Assembly: GCF_004664715.2 (NCBI RefSeq)
Contig: NC_051063.1
Span: 115,244,829 to 115,308,828 of the forward strand
Length of the DNA: 64,000 nucleotides
Reading direction: 5' to 3'
Source: Peromyscus leucopus
Taxonomy: Eukaryota; Chordata; Mammalia; Rodentia; Cricetidae
The notes beneath the pieces are model-generated. The model did no database searches, was not told the origin of the DNA, and worked only from the letters and a program-made list of their open reading frames with translations. The stretch's first letter is position 1. Each line of letters begins with the position of its first letter. This document shows positions 11,831 through 24,110 of this stretch, piece after piece. A program made the translations under genes and the position numbers.

Positions 11831-14634
11831 TTCATATATGTGTTCATGAAAATTCTGTTAATGAACAAAACTGACGAAGGACTCAGGTCTTACTAATGTT
11901 ATATCTGTGTTTTAAAGCTATTTCGCAGTTCTTTAATTATGGGCTATGGATATGCAAACCTTGTCTGGAAGAAATAAATTGACTCACTGCTTCCTTGAGG
12001 AAAAACCTTGGTCATCTATCTGAGAGTTGAATTCAATCCTGTCTACTCCCCCAAATTATCAGCCCTTCCAAACTTTCCAGTTCTTCCAGATTTCCTCAAT
12101 ATTTGGCCACAGCATACCAAACTAACTTTTATGATTTATTGTCCATCTACAAGGATTATTTCTGGGGACAGAAAAACCCCAGTGGGACAGCCTTACTGGG
12201 TCTATCTCCCACGCATGTGATCTAGAGCCAGACCAAGGCTCATGTGACTTAAGGTTACAGAGGCACAGAGTACACAGTCAGCCTCCCTCTGTGCATCCAC
12301 ACCACCAGCTGCACACCGTGCTCCATTAGAAGGAAAACATACCGGATGACCAGGGTATTACAAGGCCATCTTAGACATAAGAGAAGGCAACTGGGTTTCC
12401 AATGTAGAGAATACCCATATTCTCTTACTTAAAGAGAGAGAAGGAACTAGAAGGCCAGGAAGATTCCCTAATAGATCCTGCCTTCTGTCTAGTGACCTGG
12501 TGGAGAGAAAAAAGAAAGTAGTGATTTCCTTCATTCAGCTTTACATAAGGACTTAAGAGATAGAGCAAAATGCTTCATCCAGACACATTACAGGCCAGTG
12601 AAAGGCAAAATCCCCATCCAGACATCTTGAGATCACATACATACTTTCCTAAAGTCCTAGAAACTCAAACCCTTAATGACCTTTCCCCAAGCCTCGGGTC
12701 TTACCTCTGAATGTTATATCAGAAATATAGTTGTATGTAGTCTCTAGGCTTGTGAGGGGAGAGGATTTAGGATGTTTATCTGGAGTGGTGGCCTTCAAAG
12801 TGAAGGCCTTCAAGTCTCTAGAGTCCTCAAGAAGAAAGGGACAGCCTCCACATAAGTGAGAGAGGGACCAAAAGGGATAGATAAACTTTTGGTCTCCAGT
12901 TCCCAACTCAAGTAGAGCTATCTAAATTTATCTGGTCTTGTTGTTGTTGTAGCGTGTTTTGCTTTTGTATAAAATTCTACTTGCCAAAAGAGTCTAATGC
13001 TAGGGGAAATGATTCTTAAACCTCTGAGACTCTGTATATATTTCTATTTCCCCATCCCTTTCCTGTGCCCAGGGACCTGGTAGATGCTGGAGGTGCGTGT
13101 GGGCCTCACCAGTCTCACATTCCTTGTTAACACAAAGGACTGCTAGTAAAGGCCAAGAGCAGGAGAAAGGCTGCACCCATTTATAACAACCATGTTATAA
13201 TTGATGAAGAAATTTACTCCTAACTTTTCCTAATAAAACTCAGTTGATCTATACTATGGATCTCTTAGCAGAGAATAGGAGCTAGACCCCCCCCCCCCCG
13301 GCCAGGGCTCTGGGTGCCTCCCAGCTTTTTTGATTTTCTCAGTTCTTTTTTTCATGACTTCCATGGCGTGATGTATCCTCAGGATTGTAATTCCTGCTGG
13401 CATGAGTTGCTCTCATGGGTTTTACCTTGTTATTTCATAGAGAACCCACAAGTGGCTATAAGCTAACTATCCAGAGGGCAGGCATCTCTTCCTGCTTTTG
13501 TTCCCATCCTGTTGACAACCCCCTTTGCCTAGAAAATTTTCTTAAACATTTTAATTCTCTCAATTACAAGACTGAAAAACAGTGCTCTCTCTTACCAACC
13601 TAAGTTTGCTTTGAGACAAAATGTTCCCCAGGGATTGATGAGAATAACTTCATTCTTCAAAATAGGATCATCTTGAATGTGAATATGACTTTATCCTTTC
13701 AAATTTAAAGACACTGCTGTTATCATAACCATTTTATCATGATATGGGGAGAATTGTACCAGGATGCCCCTAATAAAAATATATTTTGACCTCATTTGTG
13801 GGAAGTGGGGTTATAACACTTTTATAACTGATTAGAACATGGAGTTTATCTTGATTCCTGGCCCACAGACCAGGTCTATTCTTGGGCTGGGCAATGGGTG
13901 TGCTTTTCCATAATAAAGATAAAGATTTGAAGTTCTAATAACTAGCCTGGGGGACAAAGACAGGCATCTTAGGGTGGATGCTGTGTGCAGAAAGAACCTG
14001 GAATCTAAAAGTAGATAATGTGGCTGCTATAAATACTTGCTCTAACTTCTCTACAAATCTTAGTGATGTCTACATTGCTCAGTCACACTTTGTTGTGCCA
14101 GTGAACACTTTTGGATGTTGACATTCACATCTGGTTCAGTCATCTTTGGTACAGACCAAGAAGAAAACAAAACCTGGAAGAAAACAATGGACCTGAGATT
14201 CCCAGGCTTCAGAAACCAAATATCAGTGAGGAATGGGGTAAGGCTCATCCAGGCAGTTGAGCTGAGTTGGGTTGATTTGGATCTTGCCAGTCAAATGAGT
14301 CATAGCTAACTTTAGAATTGAATCTGACAAAGTTTGATAAATTAGATTTGCAAACCCATCACCTAAACTGCATCCCTCTTGGTTCAGGGCATTGCTTTCC
14401 TGGAGACTTTCGTTAAACATCTTTTCATTTCCTCCTAAAATGGCAGCGGATTTCTTTCACAAACTTTGTATCTAGACTAGAATTTTCAAAACAACTAAAA
14501 ATTTAAAAGGGAGAAGAGCGTTAATTGACACTAGCAAAGCACAGAGCTCCATGTCTATGTGGGATGGGGACACCCTTCAAAATCCAGCCTTCCCAGCTCT
14601 CCACTGTCCTCTCTCTCTCTGCCATCCTTATTAC
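11831..14634. other. Intergenic, no gene seen
   Basis: Contains a 13-base C run at 13287-13299 and scattered short open frames. Nothing resembling a conserved protein or structured RNA was found. Confidence 0.45.
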
Positions 14635-14777
14635 CGTGTTCAATGTGCTCAATGGTATCCTTCCTGTAAAATGCAAAATGACCATTCTTCCAGTCCATCT
14701 TCTGTTTATCTCGCTGGAGCATAGCATGCAGAAGCATTTTGTACAAATACTCATCTACAGGCTTCCAAAGTCGAATT
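14635..14777 (-). CDS. Candidate isolated coding exon, gene unknown
   Basis: Read on the - strand, a pyrimidine-rich tract ends in 'ccttcccattttag'. It is followed by 143 bases with one frame open throughout (47 full codons), ending at a possible donor 'cacg|gtaata'. The encoded peptide starts IRLWKPVDEYLYKMLL and contains DWKNGHFAFYRK; it is rich in W, Y and charged residues and has no low complexity. I do not recognise the protein and could not place it in ME3, the expected minus-strand neighbour. The exon would start on codon base 3 and end on base 1, so it needs partner exons, none of which I found. It could be an unannotated or alternative exon, an exon relic, or chance. Confidence 0.3.
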
Positions 14778-15039
14778 CTAAAATGGGAAGGAGGCAGGAG
14801 ACATGGCTGGGTGCCAGTTCTCAACTAATGATTCTGGAAAGATTCCTCAGTCTCTCTGCATCACTGCATCATCTATCAATCATGGCTACTTTTTTGACTT
14901 TGGAGAAGTTTAAAATATATGAAACAGCTGAAATACATCAAACACACGATCGATCATAGTGCATGTAAGTAAGTGCTCACTGTTCACCAGTAACCTGGGG
15001 ACCTTCCAAGATCTGTTTTTCTTTCTGAGCCATGTAACT

Positions 15040-15222
15040 TTTTTCTTTCTTTCTTTTTGTTTATTTTTTCCGTTTATTTTGAGAAAAGGTCCCAGGTAGC
15101 CCAGGATGAGTTCAAACTCACTATGTAGCTGAGGATGACCTAGAATTCCTGACTCTCCCACATCCACCTCCCAAATGTTGTGATTATGGGTGTGTGCCAT
15201 CACGGCAGGCTTAACTATTTCC
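15040..15222 (-). repeat. B1 SINE
   Basis: A TTTC-rich head is followed by 'aggtcccaggtagcccagga', 'tgagttcaaactcactatgt' and 'gattatgggtgtgtgccatc', the reverse complement of a diverged B1. Confidence 0.7.
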
Positions 15223-16349
15223 TTATCTTGACCCTGCTTCCTTTCATCCAAAGGAAACCCCAGGGCTCTCATAACATGGAGTAAAATCTACTGCCTTAAG
15301 GCAGCTTTGGGAGCATACAAGTGGCAGGATGTGAGATGATTTAAGTGATGTAAAGACATAGAATCAAATGACCTTGGTATCTATACTTTCCTAAGTTACT
15401 AACTCTTTATAATTCTTTAAAATTTCTTCTGATTCTAGAGGAAAAATCTCAAGTTGGTGATAATACATCTGTAGACCCCTAGACCTCCTAAGGCTGGAAT
15501 AGTAAAAGGTAACAGACTACAGGCTCAGAACGTGAGGCAGACAAAAGCTTCTTCCGCTGTAAGGTTCTTCTGTTCCGATCTTTACATGGATTATGATTGT
15601 AAGTCTAAAATTATTTGCTAAGATCTAAGATCTCTTTATTTGTAAAATGAAAGTGACAATTCTTGTCTCATCCATGTGGAGTGGCACGGTTTCATTCCAA
15701 ATGTAATCACAGACAGGTTTCTATGTACCTGGTAGCCCAGTGGAATGCAATGATGAACCAGAGCAATGTGACCTTTACCCTTATGAATCCAGAAAGAGAA
15801 ACAGATAAGGGAGTAATTCCTTTGTGTAGTGTTTGAAGTGCACAAAGGGCATCATAGCTTGGGAAATGCTCAAGAGGGGCACCTAACTTGCACTTGGCAG
15901 AGTTGGACAAAGAAGATACTATAGGGGGAAACAATGGCAGTTCAGTGGAATTCTAAAGCAGCATCAGACAGCTGTCGATCATCCAGGAAAAGCATCTGTA
16001 AGGGCATTTCCAAAGAAGACTGAGTAGGAAGATCCGCATCAGAGACACCTTGAGGGCAGCCCAGACAGAAAGAGACCCCAGGAAAACACTGTGCTCTTAT
16101 CTACTCTGCTTCTTTTTCCTAAGTGGGTGTTGCTGCAGTCCCTCACTACCAGACTTCAGCATTATCTGCCTTCCAATGTAGACACAATAACAATGACTCT
16201 CTAGGACTCATCCAGGCTTTCAGGGCTGGACTGGGACTGCTGAGGCATCCCTCACCTATACGGAACCATTAAGAACAGTCCTTTAATGAGCAGATGGCTA
16301 TCAGGCCACTGTTAGACTACCCAGCCACTAGCCTGTAAACCAATCTAAT
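15223..16349. other. Intergenic, no gene seen
   Basis: Only short overlapping open frames are present; none is supported as a gene. Confidence 0.45.
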
Positions 16350-16500
16350 AAATTCCTTATCTGTCTATCTGTCTGTCTGTCTGTCTGTCTGCCTTTCTGT
16401 TTATCTCTCTGTCTGTCTGTCTATGTGTCTATAATCTATCTATCTATCATCTATCTATCCATCCATCCATCCATCCATCCACCTACCTACCTACCTATGC
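16350..16500. repeat. Compound tetranucleotide microsatellite
   Basis: Blocks run in order: TCTG/TATC, a second TCTG block, TATC, CATC and CTAC. The stepwise unit changes suggest one array that diverged by point change and slippage. It abuts a short arm repeated in inverted form at 17627. Confidence 0.9.
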
Positions 16501-16502
16501 TC

Positions 16503-16540
16503 TCCTTTGATTCTGTTTTTCTAGAGAACTCTGCCTAATC
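16503..16540 (-). repeat. Inverted-repeat arm 1
   Basis: Reverse-complements to the 38-bp segment at 17627-17664 with a few mismatches (shared core 'ttaggcagagttctctaga'). Both arms sit beside tetranucleotide arrays, so they look like two oppositely oriented copies of one dispersed repeat end. Confidence 0.65.
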
Positions 16541-16620
16541 CACAGAGTCTTTAGGTGGTTTTTATTAGAATGTCTGTCTTAATGGAATCTTTCTACAAAG
16601 CTTGTCGTTTAAGATTATGT

Positions 16621-16710
16621 ATGAGGGGAGAAAGAGGAAAAGAGAAAAATGGAGAAAGAGAGAGAGAGAGATGAGGGGAGAGAAGAGAGAAATACACAGA
16701 GAGAGGTAAT
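16621..16710. repeat. Purine-rich (GA)n tract
   Basis: Almost pure A/G with a central GA run at about 16655-16670. Confidence 0.8.
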
Positions 16711-16879
16711 TGTGCCTGCCTCATATAACTCTGTTCTAAGAGTTATACCAACTTGTGGCTTGTGGAGCAAATTAGCAGGCAGAAGTTCACTGAAACCCTA
16801 AGAGTGAATTATAGGAAAGACTGATGCTTACACTAATGCAAGAAGTAAAATTAATTGCTCACTTTCTATTTGCTGATAT

Positions 16880-17010
16880 TATATTAAGGACTCTATCTAT
16901 ATGCATTATCTCATTTAATCCTCTAAGGATCCTTGGACTGAGATTATTCACATTTTACTAGTAAGGAAACAGTGATATGGCATGCCAAAGTGACACTTTT
17001 AGTGAGGGAT
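16880..17010 (-). repeat. MIR SINE relic
   Basis: 'gcattatctcatttaatcct', 'attattcacattttactagt' and 'aaggaaacagtgatatgg' match the reverse complement of the MIR 3' half. Confidence 0.55.
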
Positions 17011-17626
17011 AGCTAAGATCAAAGGCAGTCAGTATATTTCAGCAGACAGGAGAGCTTCAACAATGCCATATGCATCATCATCATCATAGTTTTAGCATGC
17101 TGCTGTACCTAGAACATTAAAAATCAGAGCTACACCACCAAGAAAACTCATGGAAAACTTTCTTTTTGTTGACTTTGAGTGCTATTAGAACAGTGAATCA
17201 ACATTTATTCAGACAGTATAGGAAAGATAAGAAACATTTGAGATAGAATTTATCACTCAAGTGATCCCAATGATAGAATTGTTCTCTCTCTTGAGTCATA
17301 CCACACTGGCTGCAATGTGCCATAACATTTAGCAGTCCAGTCATCATTTGCACAAGGTCACTTCTCCCCAGGACAACAAAGCTGCTCTCTCTATCAGGCC
17401 TTCTTTTGGGTCACCAACCAGCTCCCAAAATCATGACATGGAGACCCACCATTAGTTATGAGTTCTCAGCCCTATCCTATGCTTGCTTCTTGCTAGCTCT
17501 TGCAACCTATATCAGCCTGTTTCTCTTCATCCACATCTTGCCTTGGGGCCTTTCACCTTTTTCTCCCTCTGCATTTCTTACCTCCATGTCTGACTGGCTG
17601 GTGGTGACCAACTAAATACTCTGTGA

Positions 17627-17664
17627 ATTAGGCAGAGTTCTCTAGAGATACAGAATCAATGGAG
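17627..17664 (+). repeat. Inverted-repeat arm 2
   Basis: Partner of 16503-16540. It is followed at 17665-17730 by a GGAT/GATA/TAGC tract, mirroring the array outside arm 1. Confidence 0.65.
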
Positions 17665-17730
17665 TGGATGGTGAATCAGTAGGTAGGTGGATGGATAGAT
17701 AGATGATAGATGATAGCTAGCTAGCTATCA
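17665..17730. repeat. GATA/GGAT microsatellite
   Basis: Imperfect GTAG, GGAT, GATA and TAGC units next to arm 2. Confidence 0.85.
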
Positions 17731-17984
17731 TCTTTTAAAACTATTAAATCTTTTCTTTAGACATTTGCCTTCAAAACTCTCTATATGGTTGGCTGTCGTA
17801 GTCTTTACTGCACTCATCCAGGGTCCTTTGGATGTTAATTAAGCCACGAATATGTTCAATAAAACGCCATCCTCAACAGGGGTCACTGCAATCACAGGAA
17901 TGCCCAGTGTATATGTGAAGATCAGAGCATGTGGGTGTCATTTATTGCATGGCATCTTGTTGGGGTCTCTTGTCACTCTCTGTC

Positions 17985-18175
17985 AGCTTGGTTATCTGAC
18001 CTACGAGCTTCTAGGACTTCTCTTGTCCTTGCTTCGCATCTTGCCACAGGAGTGCCGGGACTACAGATGTCCATTGTCGTGTCCAGGTTAGGGTAAGTTC
18101 TGGAGATTGTGCGTCTTCATGCTTGCAGGGCAAATGCTGTATCTGTTTTGCCATCTCCCCTGACCCCTTGTCTTT
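17985..18175 (-). repeat. tRNA-derived/B4-like SINE
   Basis: 'ggagtgccgggactacagat', 'gtcttcatgcttgcagggca' and 'gccatctcccctgacccc' are the reverse complement of a B1-like middle and tRNA-like head. Confidence 0.55.
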
Positions 18176-18939
18176 GCCCTTTGTTACCAACCAGTGTTGC
18201 TGTGGAAAGTCAAGCAACAGCTGTGATTAGCTTGGCTACAGAATCCCCTTATCTAATCTCTGAAGGGCCTGGGTGCCGCCCAAAAATCCTTACTAATCCT
18301 GGTTGCTCTCCATCACATTTCTCAGGGCACATTTTCCAAGTTTCCCCTTTCCTTAAACTCCCAACTCATGTCAGCACCATGGCGTGGATCTTTCTTCCTG
18401 GAGGACTCAGGTTATTGACTTAATTCTTCTCTCATGAAAAGCTTTGCTGATCCTTCTTAGCCTGTATAGGCCCCTTCTCCAGAATTTGTGGGGGTGCTTC
18501 TCCCACTCAGCCGTGGAGAGACACAATTAGGGTGTGAGCTCAGGATCTCTGACTCTGAAACCACCTCAGTGTTCTTTCCACCACACCTCAGCTTGTTCCA
18601 ACCAGTGTGGACAAATGAGCTGTAGTGTAGCATCGACTTGGTGTGATTCCCTCCCTCTTCTCTAGAATTACTGCCATGCAGTCGGTATTTTGAGCATCTC
18701 TGAGTCAGGTTTCAGTTATTTCCCTGTCTTGATTGTGTGTGCCACACCTCTCAAGGCTGGGTCAGCTACATATTACATTTGTGTCACGTTGACTTCTTTT
18801 TCAGATTACACACCCAGATAAGGAAAGACACAGATCTGAGGTCAGTCCCACCACCAATCAGCCAATTCAACCCCACCCGAAAACTTGTTTAGATCTCCTA
18901 GTCAATTTCTAATCAGTCTTTTTAGATTTTTGATAAAAT

Positions 18940-18967
18940 ATGATTTTTTTTAAAAAAAAAAAAAAAA
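18940..18967. repeat. T/A homopolymer junction
   Basis: A short T run is followed by a long A run, next to the L1 fragment that begins at 18966. Confidence 0.85.
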
Positions 18968-19760
18968 CCTTACCATTTTGAATGTGCAGCTCAGCAGTGA
19001 TGTTAAACACAATCATGTTGTGTAATCATCACCCCTATCCAATTCCAGAACATTTTCATTTCCAGTAGAAAGAAACATCACACTCACATCTCTTCCTCCA
19101 AGCCCCTTACAGCTCTCACTGTACTTCCCAGCCCTCTGAATTTGAACCCTGTGCACACTGCATGTTAAACGGTATGCAATGTGTGTCTTTTCATGCCTAG
19201 CTCATTTCACTTGGCCTTCTTCATGGTTCATCCACGTTGTTAAATATATCAGAATTTGATTTCTTTTTAAGGCTGAATGAAAAGCAGCATATGTATAGAC
19301 CACTCATCTGTCCATGGACACTTAGGTTGCCTCCCCATTTTGTATTTTGTGAATGATGCTATGAAGTTGAATGTACAAATCCCTCTTCAAGTCCCTGCTT
19401 GGTTTGTTTAGACATGCTCCTCCAGAGTGGAACTCCTTGAACACATGGCGAGTGTATGTTTAGTTTTGGGGCAGGGACTGCCACACTGTTCTCTATTTTA
19501 ACAGTTTGCTATACTGGTTTACCTTCCCTCCAGCAATTCACAAGGCTTCTATTTCTCCACAGCTCCCAACAGGCTATGGTTTGTTCTGCTAATCAGGGCC
19601 ATACTGATGGGAGCATCTTTCTGTACACCTTATCTCTCAGATGATTGGTGGTGTTGAGTACCTTACATTTGCTCACTAGGCCTCTGAATACTCTTTGGAA
19701 AAATGTCTATCTGTGCAAGCAAGTCCTTTGCCCACTTTTAACCAAGATATTAGAGATTTT
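18966..19760 (-). mobile_element. Ancient L1 ORF2/3' fragment
   Basis: On the + strand 'tgtaatcatcacccctatcc', 'ggttcatccacgttgttaaa', 'gtccatggacacttaggttg', 'aatgatgctatgaagttgaa' and 'caagtcctttgcccactttt' occur in the order seen in the reverse complement of old mammalian L1 (L1M-type) ORF2 and 3' end. About 0.8 kb, with no intact frame. It is far older than the Lx-type ends elsewhere in the window. Confidence 0.75.
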
Positions 19761-22560
19761 TGTTGTTGTTGTTGGTCTTATTGTCGATGCCACTTTAAGT
19801 AAACTTTTTTTTTTTAATTTCAAAATTAACATATCAACTATCTTAGGAATTCAAAGTCACATTTGATTCTACCATCTGGAAAAACAAAGGATGCCACAAT
19901 CAAAGTGTTCCTATGAGTAGTTTGAGGATTCTGTATGTAAAAAATGAATACAGTAAGGGCGAAGCAATGTTCTCTTTGTTAATTTAGGGTCCTAGTATTT
20001 GAAAGGCAATTTCTTTGGTTTGATAAACTTCCTTTATAAGTAGCATCATATTGTAGCTGATTCACTGTATCTCCTTCTTCCTTTAACATCACCAGGGCTA
20101 CTTACTCACCTACACGAGCATTCATGTTCTTGCCAGATGAAGCAGGATCTCTATCTTTCCTTGAATACAAGTCAGATTCCCAAATCTGTCCTCCAAAACT
20201 GTCGCCTTTTTTTGCACATGAGCTAATGTAAACAGTAACTTCTAACACCCATGAGAACATGTATCTAGCTCTACTAATTCTGTCCAGTTCTCCCATGCTG
20301 AATGCTTCCCAACCAGCTTTCATTCAAGAACTACCACAGTATTTTCATTGCCTCATAAGTCTCCATACTGCTGGACTTGGAGTTTAAATAGCAACAAGGG
20401 TGGAGAGATCCACAAAGGTTTCTTAGTGAGAACTTACTCAGGGTCTGAGAATCTGAGCTTGCTTTACCCAACAGGGCTGCATAAGGGGGTGATTTGACCA
20501 CAGGCATGGTTACTAGGTGTTTGGAAAGGTCTACACTTGGCTCTGTGGTGTGCTTTGATTTATCAAGGGGATAGTTTTTGTCCTGCCTCTTGGCATTGTT
20601 ATAAAAAGCCCTTTTGAAGAGGCAGAAGAAACCATTGGGTTTTGATCCAAGTCCTCTCAAAGCTATCCTGTGTTTCTGTCTTTCTTTTCTTCACTATCTA
20701 TCTAAAAGTTTCTTATCCCTTTCTCCTCCTCATAGGAATCCTTTTAAAAGGTGGGAGCTGGCCTCCCACACTGGGGCATTTGCATTTTATGCTATTTAGA
20801 CACTATACCTTCATCTAGAGAGCCTAACTTCATGCAGCATTTCCTGTCTTATCATTAGATATGAGAGCCATTTTCTCAAAGCCTTCAACCTTGTGGTATT
20901 GAGTCTCATTTTATTGATTCCTCATCTTATTTCAAGATGTATCAGTGTACATTTTCTTGTGTTTCTCCTTTCCACAACCTGACAGCATTGCTATTAGTGT
21001 GCTAGCTTCTAAGATGTGGTCTTGATCTAAAAAATAAAATATCTAATAAAACTTTATTCGGAGAGGATGTAGTTCACTCTTAGTCACAGTACAATGTATT
21101 TAACTGAGTAATTGATACTTATGGTCCAGCTTGGTGAATTATGTATCATTTACTAAAACATTTCATGAATGTGTACTATATATATAATAATAACAAAACT
21201 CTTGTAGCATCTTTCAGAACTAGAAGTATAATCAATAAGCTGCTTTATACCCTCAGTGCTCTGATTGTTCCCTACCCCAGCCTGGTGGAAACCTAGCTTT
21301 CTTCTTGTGCCCACCCTTTCCCCTAAAACCTCCCAAGGCTGGGTTCTAGCTCACACCAAGTGTGTCTCCAGGCTAGGAAGTGGGGTGAATATAGTTAAAT
21401 ACTCTTATTACTGTTTTAAACTATTTGTCCCTAGTCTCTCTCAAAACTGTTCCTTTTCACAGGTGCCTTGTGGTTGTCCAGTATCGGCCTCTCTGACCCA
21501 CAGACACTCATCCTTCTCTTGAATTGAAGTCTTTGCTTGGGAGCCCTAGCTGGTCCCATTCTCCTGTTTTCATATGCTCTGGGTGGCTTACCATACACAC
21601 AAAGACTCTAAATCCATGGCCTCTCTGCTCTTCATCCTTTTCACCTCTTGCCACGCCCAGGGTCACAACCCAGACTTTGTCACAGATGGTGAGCCCACCC
21701 TGATGTCCAACATTCCACTCCCGATGAACACCTTATCAGAGAGTCCGGTCTGTGGACCCCATCTCTTTCTGCTTACTGTACTCACCTCTGTCCTCGCACC
21801 CTTCTTCACACACTCTAAACGACCTCTCCCTGCAATTATCTCTGACTCTTACCTCCCCGTCTCTCATTGTTAATACAAGAACTTCCTTCAGCATTCCGCG
21901 AACCAGCTCACTGCCCTTCTGGGCTACATTCAAGCAGTTGAAGCCTCCTGGGTGCTCAAGGGAGCACAGCTGATTGTTTTGTTTTTGTTTTTGTTTGTTT
22001 GTTGCTAGAGTGGAAGAAATACAGCTTTTCCACCAGTGACTAACCCCTTCGCTCATGCTCCGTGCTTTGTTCCCTCTGTCTTTCTGAGAAAATGTGTTGT
22101 TTTGTTTTTCTCTGTTATGTCAGTATGTTGTGTGTTTGCAGTCTTAGAACATAGTCCGCAATGGTCACGTCCCCTACTTCCCCTTCCCTGCTCTCCATGC
22201 TAAATCTCAGGACTTTCCCTTGATTTCCCCCTTCCGCCCTCCTCAAGCACACCACAAAGTCTGTCAACTCTCTTTCCCATAGAAGCTGTTGTCTGAACGC
22301 TCTTCTTCAGTTCTAAGTCACTCTCCTCTCTTCACCGAGCTGGCATAGCAGTCAGCCAGCACACCCCATTACCTATGCTCAGGCTCCCTACCATGCATTC
22401 TCTACCTGACAGCCTGCTGATCTCATGAAATCCCATAATAGAGCATGTGACTCCCGCAAATGCATTAGCTGGCGGTTGTCTCCTCTGGTTCCTGCCTAAT
22501 TCTACCATCTCACCACAGAACACAGGCGGTTCCTTTTCTTTCTTTGATGTACTTAAATCC
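19761..22560. other. Intergenic, no gene seen
   Basis: Contains an AT-rich stretch near 21150-21190 and a TTTTG/TTTG tract at 21975-22003. Overlapping plus and minus open frames at 21570-22060 have no family resemblance. Confidence 0.45.
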
Positions 22561-22830
22561 CCTTTTGCCACCTGCCTTCTTTCATTCTTTTGTTCTCAAC
22601 TCAAATACATTGTTCAAGGAGAGAGGCCCTAACCCCATATCCTAAGTATTCTCCGAATGTGACTTCTCAACACTGGTTGTTTCCTATTATCATGTTTGTT
22701 TGCTTACTTATCACCAGCAGTGAGTTCCTTGCTTCTCTTGACCATCCTTGGATTCCCAGAAGCCAGAGCAATGCTTAAAAGGAAGCACATACTCAAACAA
22801 TATTTGTTAGATAACTGAATGGGTTATAAA
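22561..22830 (+). repeat. L2 LINE relic
   Basis: Ends with 'gccagagcaatgcttaaaag' and 'caatatttgttagataactg', the sense-strand end of L2. The pyrimidine-rich lead-in fits too. Confidence 0.5.
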
Positions 22831-22854
22831 AATAAGTGTTGTTCTTCAAATGCA

Positions 22855-22965
22855 TTGGTCTCACTTGATTACTGTGATCATCTTACAAGGCATCACTATA
22901 TTATTTGCATTTGAAAAGTGAAGTTGAGGAGGATTGTCTCATCAAGAGACATATAACTAGTGTGG
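22855..22965 (-). repeat. Possible MIR relic
   Basis: 'tattatttgcatttgaaaag' and 'tgaagttgaggaggattgtc' followed by 'agacatataactagtgtg' weakly match the MIR reverse complement. Confidence 0.3.
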
Positions 22966-23116
22966 GCTCCATTCATCTTTTCAGATGTCCATAACAAGAT
23001 GCTACGGCCTAGGTGGCTTAAACAGTAAGAATGTATTTTCTTATGGTGGTATTTAGAAGTTTAAAATCAAAGTCGAATCCCATTTCCAGTACAGGGTCTT
23101 TTCCTGGCTTGTAGAT

Positions 23117-23492
23117 TGTAGCTGAAGTTTTCTTCAGTCCTGTTTGGCCTGTGGTCAGGACAAATCTCTCTCACCCGCCAGTCCCACAGCTGCTCAGACC
23201 CAACCGTGTAAAGATACAGAGACTTGTATTGCTTACAAACTGTATGGCCACAGCAGGCTTCTTGTTATCTAGTTCTTATATCTTAAATTAACTCATATCT
23301 ATTAGTCTATAAGTTGCCTCGTGGCTTGTGGCTTACCGGTATCTTAATATCTTCTCATGGCGGCGGCTGGCAGTGTCTCTCTGCCTCAGCCTTCCACTTC
23401 CCAGAATTCTCTTCTCTGCTTGTCTTGCCTGTACTTCCTGCCTGGCTACTGGCCAATCAGCATTTTATTTATACAGAGCAATATCCACAGCA
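23117..23492. mobile_element. Solo ERV-type LTR, family B copy 1
   Basis: A 376-bp element beginning TGTAGCTGAAG and ending CCACAGCA. It is flanked by GTAGAT (23111-23116) and CTAGAT (23493-23498), a 6-bp duplication with one mismatch. It shares its order of motifs with 26288-26697 ('acacagaggcttgtatt', 'ttacaaacagtatggc', 'cggccaat', 'tttattta'). No internal ERV genes adjoin it, so it is a solo LTR. Transcriptional orientation is not certain. Confidence 0.7.
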
Positions 23493-23944
23493 CTAGATGG
23501 CTACCTTGACACTGAGCTCTCACATGGCTTGTGTATGTGTGTGTGTGGGGGTGAGAGGGTGAGGAGACACAGACACACATAATCTATCTAATCTCTCTTA
23601 TTGAAAGGACAGTAGAACATGAATCATGTAAGATCAGACCCCCACCCTCATAACTTAATTTAATCTTAGTTATATCCTTAGAGACACCATCTTCAATCAT
23701 AGCTACAGCAGAAGTTAGAGTATCAATATAAATTATTGGAGGTGAGGAACACAAGTGTAAGTACATATCACCCACAAAGCCAGGACTCAAATTCAGGCTG
23801 GTCTAGACCAAAGCCCCTACTTCCCATTGCTGACTCCCATGGACTTATGATCCAGGTCCCTAACACTGTCGCTGAGCCTCTAGGTTTTATGTTGCCAGGA
23901 GTTACTTATTTGCTTCTCTCCTGGTACACACTTTCAGTGGAGTA

Positions 23945-24110
23945 AGGAGTCAGTGGCACAAGGCCTAGCTTATCTTTATCTATCTTTGTGATTCAATAAC
24001 TTAACTATAATGTACCTCAGCTTCCTAGTCAATAAAATATAAGCAACAACACAAGATACTATAACTTCTTTCAGATTGTAACAAAACAATCCTGGGGTAA
24101 GTGCACAGAA
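23945..24110 (+). repeat. MIR SINE relic
   Basis: 'tttgtgattcaataacttaa', 'gtacctcagcttcctagtca' and 'ataaaatataagcaacaaca' follow the MIR core in sense orientation. Confidence 0.55.
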
